Shown here: positions 22,316 through 29,914 of the stretch, in pieces
How positions within the stretch are numbered: position 1 is the stretch's first letter
Layout of the letters: every line of letters begins with the position of its first letter
NCBI GenBank assembly: GCA_002353225.1
Contig: DEJF01000010.1
Coordinates: 31,038 to 60,951 of the forward strand
DNA from: Prevotella sp. UBA2755
GTDB taxonomy: Bacteria > Bacteroidota > Bacteroidia > Bacteroidales > Bacteroidaceae
Length of the DNA stretch: 29,914 nucleotides
Direction of reading: 5' to 3'
Position numbers and translations under genes: made by a program
Notes under the pieces: model-generated
Databases searched by the model: none
Seen by the model: the letters and a program-made list of their open reading frames with translations, nothing else
What the model was told of the DNA's origin: nothing

Positions 22316-24334
22316 TTATGATTTGTTAGGGATTCTAAGGATGAAACGAGTACCCTCTTTATAGTTGTCGTCTAACATTAAATCCCCTTTTATCTTGTGG
22401 GCAATACTGCGTGCCATGGGTAATCCAAGTCCCAAACCATGTTTAAAGGAGTCCACTTTATAGAATTTCTCAAAGATACGGTCACGTTGGTCTTCGGCTA
22501 TTCCGATTCCAGTGTCCGTCACACAGATGTCCAGCATTCCTGGTTCCTCACTCTCTTTGACTTGCAGTTTTATGTTACCCTTTTCCGTGAATTTCATCGC
22601 ATTACTGAGCAGGGGTCGCAAGATACCTTCCAAAGCCTTCGTATTACTTATCACTGTAAGATGATCATCTAATTGTGACTCAAAGACCAACTGCAGACGC
22701 CCGTTGTTAACCTCCTCCGCCCTCTTCAGCAAATCTTGGCAAAAAAGATTGATATTCACACTTTCTGTCTCTTCATAATGGTTATGGCTGTCAATTTCTG
22801 AGAATACCAGCAGTTCATTGATGAAATTAGTTATCTCACGGGTATTCTGTTCGATACTATTCACGATATTCTGGCGTTCATCTCCGCTCAAATGGTAATC
22901 TGGATTACCGATGACCTGTGAAAAACCTGAGATGATATTCAGTGGGGTACGGATCTCATGACTGACATGCTGGATAAACGATGTTTTCATACGGTCACTC
23001 TCTTTGGCATGATCGAGTGCGACAGCAAGTTCATGATTCTTCTGTCTTAAACGGTTCATGAAATAGAGTCCCAACAACCCTATCAGCAACAAAGCGATAA
23101 TAATCACTCCCAATACGATATAGACATGCCGGGTCTTTACCTGTTGGTTTTCCCGCTCCATCTCATCTACCTTGAAGAGTGTATTAAACTCGTTCAACTG
23201 GTTTTTCGCATCGTTGATATATAGGGAATCCGCCAGATAATAGACCTGTTTATATAGGTTTGCAGCCTCCTCATACTGGTGAGACTGCAGCATAATCTCC
23301 GCACGTTGTTTCTTCAGCATCAGCGTTCCAGACGGGTCGTTAGGCTCAACATAGTTGTCCATCAATCTGCTGTTGAAGTCCAATGCTTTCTGGTAATCAC
23401 CTTTTCTCATATAGAGCATTCCCAGATTATAGAATACAGTCAGTTGGGAGTTGTCTTTCATTTCCTTGGTTGCCGCATACGCCTTCATCATCAGTTCCTC
23501 TGCCTCCGACAGTCTTCCAAGTCCCATCAAAGCAGTTGCTCGTGAGTTGTAATAGTAGGTATAATAGGAAGAGCCTGTAGCCTTTCCATTATCCAGTCCC
23601 AACTCTTTCTTGTGTGAGTTCAAGTAGGCGAGCCAGAGATCTGTAATCTCCAACATACGACGATAGTTCTTCACCTCCGACAATACAGAGCAATAGTAGG
23701 GATAAACATCCAACAGGGTCGATGATCCCATCGCCGAATGTTCCAGAACTTTGATACACCGCTCATAAGCCTGTATCGCCTCTTCATGGAAGCCAATTTC
23801 CATATAGGCGTTTCCCATACCATAGGAGGCGAGTCCGATACCGTACTTATTCTCTCGCTGCTGAGCATCATCATACATTCTTTTTACTTCACGCAGTGCT
23901 GTATTGCTCTGACTTGTAAAGGTGTAATGGTTGACGATAAGTACCCAAATGTCATAATAGAGTTTCCAGTCCTTCTGCTTGAGCATAAATGCCTGCTGCT
24001 TGGGGAACTCCGCCAACAAGGAGTCGTCCTTATCGGTATTATAATAGTAGTAAAGCAATGCGGCACGAGCCGTTGTCTGTTTCTTCACATCACCTTGGCG
24101 TTCCGCCTCCGCAAGCAGGTCGTCAATCGCCTTACGCTCCTGTTTGACATCTCCCGCATAATAACAGAGATTGTATATCTCATAATAAGCCTGTATCAGT
24201 TCTCTGCCTTCCAGTTTTGGAAGTTCTTGCCTGATTGAGTCAACCTCACTTTTGTAATTTGGTTGTGCCTTTCCATTCAGTGAAAGCAAAAGCATAAATA
24301 CCAGACTTATAGTTAATAGGCTTCTCATTCTCAT
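22316..24334 (-). CDS. TPR-containing membrane histidine kinase
   Basis: 672 residues from ATG 24334; the longer frame from 24367 contains the -7 box at 24357-24364 and is rejected. A signal peptide (1-24, ending GKAQ) is followed by tetratricopeptide-like helices (about 30-390; for example 'GIGLASYGMGNAYMEIGFHE'), a membrane helix (about 403-427), a coiled linker, and the kinase core. The H box is 'SHEIRTPLNII' with phosphoacceptor His459; then 'LLSNAMKFTEKG' (N box), 'DTGIGIAEDQRDRIFEKF' (G1 and F) and 'GLGLGLPMARSI' (G2). A periplasmic sensor domain thus controls a cytoplasmic kinase. No response regulator is adjacent, so the partner is elsewhere. The signal is unknown. Confidence 0.92.
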   Translation of the reverse strand: MRMRSLLTISLVFMLLLSLNGKAQPNYKSEVDSIRQELPKLEGRELIQAYYEIYNLCYYAGDVKQERKAIDDLLAEAERQGDVKKQTTARAALLYYYYNTDKDDSLLAEFPKQQAFMLKQKDWKLYYDIWVLIVNHYTFTSQSNTALREVKRMYDDAQQRENKYGIGLASYGMGNAYMEIGFHEEAIQAYERCIKVLEHSAMGSSTLLDVYPYYCSVLSEVKNYRRMLEITDLWLAYLNSHKKELGLDNGKATGSSYYTYYYNSRATALMGLGRLSEAEELMMKAYAATKEMKDNSQLTVFYNLGMLYMRKGDYQKALDFNSRLMDNYVEPNDPSGTLMLKKQRAEIMLQSHQYEEAANLYKQVYYLADSLYINDAKNQLNEFNTLFKVDEMERENQQVKTRHVYIVLGVIIIALLLIGLLGLYFMNRLRQKNHELAVALDHAKESDRMKTSFIQHVSHEIRTPLNIISGFSQVIGNPDYHLSGDERQNIVNSIEQNTREITNFINELLVFSEIDSHNHYEETESVNINLFCQDLLKRAEEVNNGRLQLVFESQLDDHLTVISNTKALEGILRPLLSNAMKFTEKGNIKLQVKESEEPGMLDICVTDTGIGIAEDQRDRIFEKFYKVDSFKHGLGLGLPMARSIAHKIKGDLMLDDNYKEGTRFILRIPNKS

Positions 24335-24356
24335 AGTTTCTTGGTTTATATGGATG

Positions 24357-24364
24357 CAAAGATA
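24357..24364 (-). promoter_or_regulatory. -7 box of the histidine kinase gene
   Basis: Minus-strand TATCTTTG, 22 nt before ATG 24334. I see no clear TTTG at -33. Confidence 0.6.
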
Positions 24365-24372
24365 CAAAATAA

Positions 24373-24403
24373 TTAGGAATTAGAAATTAGAAATCAGGAA
24401 TTA
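24373..24403. repeat. AATTAGGAATTAGAAATTAG-type repeat
   Basis: Short degenerate direct repeats of GGAATTAGAAATTAGAAAT type fill the space between the divergent kinase and nuclease-domain promoters, replacing a normal -33 box on either strand. Confidence 0.5.
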
Positions 24404-24408
24404 TTTCG

Positions 24409-24416
24409 TACCTTTG
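24409..24416 (+). promoter_or_regulatory. -7 box of the HsdR-N-like gene
   Basis: TACCTTTG ends 4 nt before ATG 24421, so the message would be almost leaderless. Confidence 0.65.
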
Positions 24417-24420
24417 CAAT

Positions 24421-24870
24421 ATGTATGAGTTAAACCTGCCATCATTCGAGATACGGCTGGGCGGCACACGGGAGAAACCAGAGATTTTCGACTTCCTACG
24501 ACGCCGTTTCGTGAAACTCACTCCAGAGGAGTGGGTCCGCCAGCATTTCGTACACTGGCTGGTAGAGCAGAAAGGTTATCCCAAAGGACTGTTAGGTAAT
24601 GAGATAGAGTTACAGGCAGGAGAAAAGAAAGTGCGTTGTGACTCTATCCTATACGACAACAACGCACGTCCGCAAATGATTATTGAATATAAGGCGCCTA
24701 CCGTTGCCTTGTCGCAGAAGGTCTTTGACCAGATATCCACCTACAACCTGTTGTTGCACGTGGATTATCTGATGGTGAGCAATGGCATGGAGCACTACTG
24801 CTGCAGGATGAACTACGAGCAAAAGAGTTACGAATTCCTGCGAGAAATCCCAGATTACGAAAAAATATAG
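24421..24870 (+). CDS. HsdR N-terminal-like nuclease domain protein
   Basis: 149 residues. It matches the N-terminal domain of type I restriction HsdR subunits (PD-(D/E)XK fold): 'RQHFVHWLVEQKGYP' helix, 'GNEIEL' with the helix glutamate (61-63 region), then Asp74 in 'RCDSILY' and 'EYK' with Glu89 and Lys91. All the usual catalytic residues are present. There is no helicase, HsdM or HsdS beside it, so it is a stand-alone domain protein, not a restriction enzyme. Such short proteins are common in Bacteroidales and often found near holA, as here with the kinase between. The role is unknown. Confidence 0.82.
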   Translation: MYELNLPSFEIRLGGTREKPEIFDFLRRRFVKLTPEEWVRQHFVHWLVEQKGYPKGLLGNEIELQAGEKKVRCDSILYDNNARPQMIIEYKAPTVALSQKVFDQISTYNLLLHVDYLMVSNGMEHYCCRMNYEQKSYEFLREIPDYEKI

Positions 24871-24893
24871 GCGTGGAAAGAATCCACGCCTAT
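24867..24893. terminator. Shared hairpin terminator
   Basis: An 11-bp perfect stem ATAGGCGTGGA/TCCACGCCTAT (24867-24877 and 24883-24893), loop AAGAA. It contains the plus gene's TAG stop (24868-24870). A T-run follows only on the minus strand, so it mainly serves the zinc-ribbon gene. Confidence 0.8.
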
Positions 24894-24913
24894 TCTTAAT
24901 CACATTGGAAGAT

Positions 24914-25765
24914 TTATGCCTCCTCTGGTATTGACGTATCCTCCGCAGCCTTCTTCACGGTCTTACGGATAGCACGTTTACGTGTTTTCTTCTCCTCCGT
25001 TCCTGTTGGAATCACCTTCACACCTGCCAGTTCGGGGTCGATCATGATACGACCGCAATACTCACAGACGATAATCTTCTTGTGCATCTTGATATCCAAC
25101 TGGCGCTGGGGCGGAATCTTATTGAAGCAACCACCACAGGCATCACGCTGTACATAGACGATACCCAGTCCGTTACGGGCATTCTTACGGATACGCTTGA
25201 AGGATGTCAGCAGACGGGGCTCTATCTTAGCCTCCAGGTCCTTCACCTTTGCCTTCAGTTTATCCTCCTCGGCACGGGTCTCCTCCATAATCTCATCCAG
25301 TTCGCCCTTCTTCACTTCCAGAGCCTGCTCGCGATCCTGGATATCCTCCTGGTTCTTAGCCAGTTCTTCTCTTTTCTCCTCGATACGGAACTGTGCCTCC
25401 TTGATCTTCTTGTTGCAAAGTTCAATCTCCAGAGACTGGAACTCGATCTCCTTGGTCAGCGTGTCGTACTCACGGTTATTCTTCACGTCGTTCAACTGTG
25501 TCTTGTAACGCTCCACACTTGCCTTTGCGGTCTCTATCTCACCTTTTTTCTGTGAGATAGCCATCTCATACTCCTTGATGTCGCTCTGAATCTTCTCAAT
25601 ACGAGTAGTCAAGCCCTCAATCTCATCCTCAAGGTCTTGTACTTCCAGAGGCAGTTCACCTCTCAAGGCACGCTTCTCATCAATACCAGAGAGCGTGGTC
25701 TGCAGTTGATAGAGGGTCTTCAGACGCTCCTCAACCGGCATGTCTGTTGGGTCTTTCTTTGCCAT
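24914..25765 (-). CDS. C4 zinc-ribbon coiled-coil protein
   Basis: 283 residues from ATG 25765, 5 nt after the Nif3 stop. Residues about 15-195 are a long coiled coil rich in E, K and Q. A zinc ribbon follows: 'DACGGCFNKIPPQRQLD' and 'IIVCEYCGRIMIDPEL', that is two CxxC pairs. The end is a basic/acidic low-complexity tail. This DUF164/zf-RING_7 family is often next to Nif3-family genes, as here; a role in nucleic acid or ribosome handling is suggested for relatives but not proved. Confidence 0.87.
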   Translation of the reverse strand: MAKKDPTDMPVEERLKTLYQLQTTLSGIDEKRALRGELPLEVQDLEDEIEGLTTRIEKIQSDIKEYEMAISQKKGEIETAKASVERYKTQLNDVKNNREYDTLTKEIEFQSLEIELCNKKIKEAQFRIEEKREELAKNQEDIQDREQALEVKKGELDEIMEETRAEEDKLKAKVKDLEAKIEPRLLTSFKRIRKNARNGLGIVYVQRDACGGCFNKIPPQRQLDIKMHKKIIVCEYCGRIMIDPELAGVKVIPTGTEEKKTRKRAIRKTVKKAAEDTSIPEEA

Positions 25766-25770
25766 AGTTC

Positions 25771-26556
25771 TTATAAATATATAATTGGATTTGTATTTGT
25801 CTCCGCGATATACGTCTTCACCTCCGGACACTCTTTCTGGATGATGTCACGGAAAATCTCACTGGTATATTGCTCGCTCTGATAGTGTCCGATGACACAT
25901 ATCTGGATACGCTGCTCGTAACCGAAATACTGGTGATAGTGCATCTCACCGGTAATAAAGGCATCAGCACCCTCTCGCATGGCATCGTCAAGCAGGAAGT
26001 CCCCGGCTCCGCCACAGATGGCGACACGCCGGATAGGACGGCGCAATAGTTCATTGCACATGGCACACTCCACGTCAAACTGTTTCTTGACCAGCAATAC
26101 GAAGTCGTCGGCAGCCATCGGCTCTGGCAATATACCAATCACACCACTACCAGCCTCGATACCGTCAATGGTCTTCCGGGCGAAGAACTGGGTGTCCTTC
26201 AATCCTAAGTGCTCCGCGATCTTCCAGTTGACACCGCCCTGCGCATGATCCATATTGGTATGCATCGAGATGACGACGATATCATGCTTAATCGCCTTGA
26301 TGACAGCACGTTGCACGTCATTGGCATCCGTTATCTGTTTCAGTCCGCGAAACAGCAGGGGATGATGGCTCACGATGAGGTTACACCCCTTCGCCATCGC
26401 CTCGTCAACCATACGTTCGTTGACATCCAGACACAATAATGCCCCTGAAACCTCCGCCTCTGTCAGTCCTACTTGCAGGCCAGCATTATCCCAACTTTCC
26501 TGTAAGGGCAGGGGCGCGAATCGTTCAAGGGCGCTCAGCACTTGCTTTATCTTCAC
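25771..26556 (-). CDS. Nif3-like dinuclear metal-centre protein
   Basis: 261 residues. The start is GTG at 26556, with the promoter at 26579-26609. The metal ligands are visible: 'SHHPLLFRGLK' (two histidines), 'HTNMDHAQGG' (histidine and aspartate), and late 'GEMHYHQYFG' and 'VIGHYQSEQ' (histidine and glutamate). The family (GTP cyclohydrolase I type 2/NIF3, hexameric) binds two metals; the biochemical role is debated. It is the first gene of the pair with the zinc-ribbon protein. Confidence 0.92.
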   Translation of the reverse strand: MKIKQVLSALERFAPLPLQESWDNAGLQVGLTEAEVSGALLCLDVNERMVDEAMAKGCNLIVSHHPLLFRGLKQITDANDVQRAVIKAIKHDIVVISMHTNMDHAQGGVNWKIAEHLGLKDTQFFARKTIDGIEAGSGVIGILPEPMAADDFVLLVKKQFDVECAMCNELLRRPIRRVAICGGAGDFLLDDAMREGADAFITGEMHYHQYFGYEQRIQICVIGHYQSEQYTSEIFRDIIQKECPEVKTYIAETNTNPIIYL

Positions 26557-26578
26557 GCTTCTATCTTATTTGATGGTG

Positions 26579-26609
26579 CAAAGATAATAATTTTAAATGG
26601 AAAAACAAA
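26579..26609 (-). promoter_or_regulatory. Promoter of the Nif3 operon
   Basis: -7 TATCTTTG (26579-26586) and -33 TTTG (26606-26609), spacer 19 nt, 22 nt before GTG 26556. Confidence 0.75.
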
Positions 26610-26750
26610 AGAATTGAAGAATGGAAGTTACTTTTTTAACACTTCAATTCTTTGCAAGCAAAGCGTCTTGCGACGATTACTTCAATTTTTCAACTCTTCA
26701 ATCCTTCAATTTTTCAACTCTTCAATCCTTCAATTCTCCCCCTTCAATCC
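26610..26750. repeat. TTCAATTTTTCAACTC repeat cluster
   Basis: Repeated 12-27 nt words of TTCAATTTTTCAACTCTTCAATCC kind (three and a half units at 26681-26737), plus the opposite orientation near 26610-26623. The last part forms the stop codon of purF. A 19-nt word also occurs in EamA (1305-1346). Confidence 0.8.
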
Positions 26751-28165
26751 TTCTCACGACAGTAACTAGTGCCGTCGAAGCAGTGGGTACAGAGACGCTC
26801 CTTGGGAATACCGATGGACTCAATGAGGTCCTCCAGACTGGCGAACTTCACACTGGTCAGTCCCAGCCGGCGGGCTATCTCATCCACCATCCGCTGATAC
26901 TCGGGAGAGCCCGTCTTAGCGTATGCCTCCAGGTTTTTCTTGTCGTCACCCTCAAAGTCCTTGATAATACGACGGGTGATCAACTCCAGATCACTTTTCG
27001 ATGAGGTGAAACCGATATACTTACAACCATAGACCAATGGCGGACAGGAGATACGTACATGCACCTCCTTGGCACCGTTCTCAAAGAACGTACGAACATT
27101 GTCACGCAACTGGGTACCACGAACGATAGAGTCGTCACAGAACACGATACGCTGGTCTTTCAGGATAGCAGGGTTGGGAATCAGTTTCATGCGAGCCACC
27201 AAGTCACGGCGCAACTGGTTACCAGGGGTAAACGAGCGGGGCCATGTCGGAGTGTATTTCAGGACGGCACGCTTATAGGGGATCTTCTTACCGTGGGAGT
27301 AGCCTAATGCCATCCCGACACCTGAGTCAGGGATGCCACATACCAGGTCAGCCTCCACATCATGGTCTTTCTCACCCATGATACGTCCGTTTTTCTCACG
27401 TACATACTCGGTATTAATACCCTCGTAATCACTGGCAGGAAAACCATAGTAGACCCAGAGGAAGGAGCATATCTGGCAACGGCTGAACGGTTGCTGCAAC
27501 ACCTCGATGCCATTGGCACGCAGACAGACGATCTCACCGGGACCTACGTCACGAAGCACCTGATAGTCGAGGTTCGGAAAACTCGTCGTCTCACTCGATG
27601 CGGCATAAGCACCCTCTTTGTGACCTATCACGATAGGGGTACGTCCTAAGAAGTCACGAGCGGCAATGATACCGTCCTCGGTAAGTATCAGCATCGAGCA
27701 GGAGCCATCAATCTTCTGGTACACCTTGTTGATACCCTCCACAAAGGTATCGCCCATATTAATCAGCAGCGCCACCAATTCCGTCTGGTTGATATTGTTC
27801 GCAGACATCTCACTGAGGTGCATGCGCTCCGCCAATAACTCGTCGGTTATCTGCCGCAGGTTATTGATCTTCGCCACCGTCACCACCGCATAACGTCCAA
27901 GATGAGAGTTAATGATAATCGGCTGCGGGTCGGTGTCACTGATCACACCCATACCCTGATGACCCTTGAAGGCATCCAGTTCATCCTCGAAGCGGGAGCG
28001 GAAATACTGACGCTCCAACGAGTGAATGGAGCGGTGGAAACCGCTTTCCTCGTCGAAAGTCACCAGTCCTGCGCGTTTAGTACCTAAGTGCGAGTTATAG
28101 TCTGTCCCGTAAAACAAATCGTTTACGCAATCTTTTGTGGAGATAGTACCGAAGAAACCACCCAT
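26744..28165 (-). CDS. purF: PurF-like amidophosphoribosyltransferase, glutaminase site lost
   Basis: 473 residues, normal length. Intact PurF makes phosphoribosylamine from PRPP and glutamine. The phosphoribosyltransferase half is good: 'VFCDDSIVRGTQLRDN' (342-357) is the PRPP loop, 'CGIPDSGVGMAL' and 'PGNQLRRDLV' match, and the possible Fe-S ligand cysteines remain (C230/C233, C381, C459, C462 in 'LCTHCF'). The glutaminase half keeps its fold but lacks the N-terminal cysteine: it begins MGGFFG where PurF has MCGI. 'HRGQ' reads 'HLGT' (26-29), and the HVRY and HNGN motifs are not found. It may use free ammonia or have another role. The symbol is for homology only. I recall similar MGGFFG proteins in other Bacteroidales, so it may be a lineage trait and not decay. 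Confidence 0.85.
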   Translation of the reverse strand: MGGFFGTISTKDCVNDLFYGTDYNSHLGTKRAGLVTFDEESGFHRSIHSLERQYFRSRFEDELDAFKGHQGMGVISDTDPQPIIINSHLGRYAVVTVAKINNLRQITDELLAERMHLSEMSANNINQTELVALLINMGDTFVEGINKVYQKIDGSCSMLILTEDGIIAARDFLGRTPIVIGHKEGAYAASSETTSFPNLDYQVLRDVGPGEIVCLRANGIEVLQQPFSRCQICSFLWVYYGFPASDYEGINTEYVREKNGRIMGEKDHDVEADLVCGIPDSGVGMALGYSHGKKIPYKRAVLKYTPTWPRSFTPGNQLRRDLVARMKLIPNPAILKDQRIVFCDDSIVRGTQLRDNVRTFFENGAKEVHVRISCPPLVYGCKYIGFTSSKSDLELITRRIIKDFEGDDKKNLEAYAKTGSPEYQRMVDEIARRLGLTSVKFASLEDLIESIGIPKERLCTHCFDGTSYCREKD

Positions 28166-28205
28166 TTTGTTACCTTATATAATTATTAATACCTCTTTAG
28201 GCGTG

Positions 28206-28213
28206 CAAAATTA
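28206..28213 (-). promoter_or_regulatory. -7 box of the purF-like gene
   Basis: Minus-strand TAATTTTG, 40 nt before ATG 28165. I see no TTTG at -33. Confidence 0.55.
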
Positions 28214-28256
28214 CAAAAAAATCATGTATTTCTCTCTTTCTCTTTCATTTTTTTTG

Positions 28257-28264
28257 TATTTTTG
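28257..28264 (+). promoter_or_regulatory. -7 box of the VanZ-AAA pair
   Basis: TATTTTTG, 25 nt before ATG 28290, in a T-rich stretch. It excludes the longer frame from 28137. Confidence 0.55.
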
Positions 28265-28289
28265 TGGCGTATTATTGATATATATAGGT

Positions 28290-28754
28290 ATGCCATCACG
28301 ACCTCAACTGTTAATCGGAGTGCTGCTGATACTCCTTGGCGGCATGATTTATCTGTCCTTTCGACCGACCTCCCTCCTACTCTTCCATGTACTGGACGGA
28401 CTGGGAGTGATGCCACTGATGGCATCCTGGAGAGACTGGGTCGCAGACTGGCAACCGTCGGAGTTCGTGGTCTACTCACTGCCCGGCGGACTATGGGCGG
28501 CATCTTATATCCTCCTGACCTACCCGCTGCTGCTTCGCCAACAGACATGGTGTCGCATCGCCATCACCGGCAGTGTCCCACTAATGGGCTTTGTCTCTGA
28601 GTTGCTCCAGCAAGGAAACCTACTCCCCGGAGTCTTCGACATCGCTGATTTATGCTGCTATGCCGTGCCCCTCCTACTCCTTATATTATATGAAACATCT
28701 AAAAACAATAAAATATGGCAAACTTCTTTGACCGCTTCAACAGCAAGCAACTGA
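28290..28754 (+). CDS. VanZ-like membrane protein
   Basis: 154 residues, starting at ATG 28290. Four hydrophobic segments with loops fit VanZ-like folds: 'LLIGVLLILLGGMIYLSF', 'EFVVYSLPGGLWAASYILL', 'IAITGSVPLMGFVSELLQ' and 'DIADLCCYAVPLLLLILY'. The 'PGVFDIADL' motif resembles the conserved 'DxxD'-containing segment. VanZ relatives influence teicoplanin resistance or membrane lipids; the role here is unknown. Its last 40 nt overlap the start of the AAA gene, so translation is probably linked. Confidence 0.62.
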   Translation: MPSRPQLLIGVLLILLGGMIYLSFRPTSLLLFHVLDGLGVMPLMASWRDWVADWQPSEFVVYSLPGGLWAASYILLTYPLLLRQQTWCRIAITGSVPLMGFVSELLQQGNLLPGVFDIADLCCYAVPLLLLILYETSKNNKIWQTSLTASTASN

Positions 28755-29785
28755 CGATTATTATCGTATGTATCACTGCCTGTTTCCTGATGATGGGTGC
28801 CTGCACCATGGTTTTGGGTGACGAGAACCCTGACACTAAGAAAGAGAAGAAATTCGTGTTCGACGATGATGACGACGGCTCGGACGAGGGCGGACGCAAG
28901 TATAAGTTTACTGATGAAGACCGCTCTGAGGGCAATGGGGATAGTGTGACCGTCAAGAAAGCCATCGAGGGTGACCCTTATCAGGAACTCGACGAACTGA
29001 TCGGTTTGGAGGATGTGAAGGCGGAGGTACGCTCCCTCGCCAACTATGTGAAGGTGCAGAAACAGCGTAAGGACAAGGGGTTGAAGACGCCGAATCTCAG
29101 TTACCACCTCGTATTCACGGGCAGTCCCGGTACGGGTAAGACTACCGTGGCACGTATCGTGTCACGTATCTATAAGGACTTAGGTATCCTGAAGAAGGGA
29201 CACCTCGTGGAGACTGACCGTTCCGGACTCATCGGACAGTATGTGGGACAGACGGCTCCTCGTGTCAACCAGATGTGCGACTCTGCCCTTGGTGGTGTAC
29301 TCTTCATCGATGAGGCATACGCCCTGACCCAGAGTCAGGTGAGCACTGACTATGGCGCAGAGGCTGTCGCCACGCTTCTGAAACGCATGGAGGACGACCG
29401 TGACCAACTGGTAGTCATCGTGGCTGGTTACACGAACGAGATGAAGAAATTTATTGACACCAACCCCGGATTACAGTCGCGTTTCAACCGCTATATCCAC
29501 TTCCCCGACTACACCGCTGACGAGTTGTATCGCATCTTCCGTATGTACCTGAAGAAAAACCAGTACACCATCACCAAGGAGGCTGCCGCATTCCTGAAAG
29601 AGCGACTGGAATATGCGGTCGAGAACAAGGACCGTAACTTCGGTAATGCCCGTTATGTGCGTAACACCTTCGAGAAGGCTATCCAGTGTCAGGCTAACCG
29701 CATCGCCAAGGCTGGAAAAGTGTCCGATCAGGAACTGGTGGAGATCACCATTGCCGACATCAAAAACGCTATGACGGGGAAATAA
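28715..29785 (+). CDS. Membrane-anchored AAA+ ATPase (SpoVK/CbbX-like)
   Basis: 356 residues. A hydrophobic segment (12-35, ending 'FLMMGACTMVLG') is followed by an acidic linker (47-60, with five Asp in a row) and a CbbX-type AAA domain (about 90-350): 'GLEDVKAEV' lead-in, Walker A 'GSPGTGKTT' (136-144), Walker B 'GGVLFIDEAYAL' (193-204) and an arginine finger in 'GLQSRFNRYIHFPDY' (Arg256). Relatives remodel Rubisco or act in sporulation; the N-terminal anchor and acidic linker differ from the soluble forms. Cys30 could be lipidated, but the lipobox is poor. The substrate is unknown. Confidence 0.88.
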   Translation: MANFFDRFNSKQLTIIIVCITACFLMMGACTMVLGDENPDTKKEKKFVFDDDDDGSDEGGRKYKFTDEDRSEGNGDSVTVKKAIEGDPYQELDELIGLEDVKAEVRSLANYVKVQKQRKDKGLKTPNLSYHLVFTGSPGTGKTTVARIVSRIYKDLGILKKGHLVETDRSGLIGQYVGQTAPRVNQMCDSALGGVLFIDEAYALTQSQVSTDYGAEAVATLLKRMEDDRDQLVVIVAGYTNEMKKFIDTNPGLQSRFNRYIHFPDYTADELYRIFRMYLKKNQYTITKEAAAFLKERLEYAVENKDRNFGNARYVRNTFEKAIQCQANRIAKAGKVSDQELVEITIADIKNAMTGK

Positions 29786-29819
29786 AAGGCAACCAAAATT
29801 ATTGACAAATATGTGGAAG

Positions 29820-29857
29820 GTGAAAATTCTCTTTCGGGACGAGAGTTTTCACTTTTC
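29820..29857 (+). terminator. Terminator of the VanZ-AAA operon
   Basis: A 12-bp stem GTGAAAATTCTC/GAGAGTTTTCAC with one T·G wobble (29820-29831 and 29841-29852), loop TTTCGGGAC, then TTTTC. Followed by TCATCATT repeats. Confidence 0.8.
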
Positions 29858-29914
29858 ATCATTCATCATTTCATCATTAGGTACTTTTTTGAAAGTCAAT
29901 ATTATAAATAAATT

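Noticed and set aside
24421..24870. Type I restriction system
   Set aside because: Only the N-terminal nuclease domain is present; no HsdM, HsdS or helicase.
28137..28289. Longer start for the VanZ-like gene
   Set aside because: It overlaps the divergent purF promoter region and includes the -7 box at 28257-28264.

Overview
The window looks like chromosomal DNA of a Bacteroidales bacterium, most likely a Prevotella-type genus. Three things point there: about sixteen promoter boxes of the Bacteroidetes form (-7 TAnnTTTG, often with TTTG 19-23 nt upstream), the near absence of Shine-Dalgarno sites, and gene forms typical of the group (fused DAHP synthase/chorismate mutase, C10 peptidase, PurF homologue starting MGGFFG). 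It is mostly core metabolism, with many small repeats between and inside genes. I see no rRNA, tRNA, transposase, phage gene or CRISPR array.

Layout. 1-1009: a palindromic repeat array, then a small secreted carboxypeptidase-regulatory-like protein. 1070-6205 (minus strand): a phenylalanine/tyrosine operon, read pheA, aminotransferase, DAHP synthase/chorismate mutase, tyrA and an EamA transporter. In front of pheA is a classical attenuator: promoter, a 25-residue leader peptide with 8 Tyr/Phe in 9 residues, an antiterminator arm and a terminator. 6252-9259 (plus): a copper-type P-type ATPase that lacks its nucleotide-binding domain, then an AI-2E-family permease. 9306-14246: a C1B peptidase and M48 lipoprotein pair, glycerate kinase and a C10 peptidase. 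14300-15600: a largely non-coding stretch with nested palindromes, a possible pseudoknot leader, a candidate small RNA and two tiny ORFs. 15606-19788: a small secreted protein, slyD-aroC, a second candidate small RNA, and pyrK-pyrD. 19929-24870: an XRE regulator, an AT-rich gap, holA, a TPR histidine kinase and an HsdR-N-like nuclease domain. 24914-29785: zinc-ribbon protein and Nif3, a PurF homologue with a ruined glutaminase site, a VanZ-like protein and a membrane-anchored AAA+ ATPase.

How the genes fit together. aroC (chorismate synthase) and the Phe/Tyr operon cover the end of the aromatic pathway: DAHP formation, chorismate, prephenate, then phenylpyruvate or hydroxyphenylpyruvate, then transamination. 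The leader peptide carries both Tyr and Phe codons, which matches an operon serving both branches. pyrK-pyrD and purF add pyrimidine and purine steps.

The observations I rate highest are the Phe/Tyr attenuator, the N-domain-less P-type ATPase with a palindromic element exactly where the domain should be, the PurF pseudo-glutaminase, a palindromic element family carried in frame inside genes, two promoter-to-terminator small RNA candidates, and a six-unit CTAG array with helical spacing.
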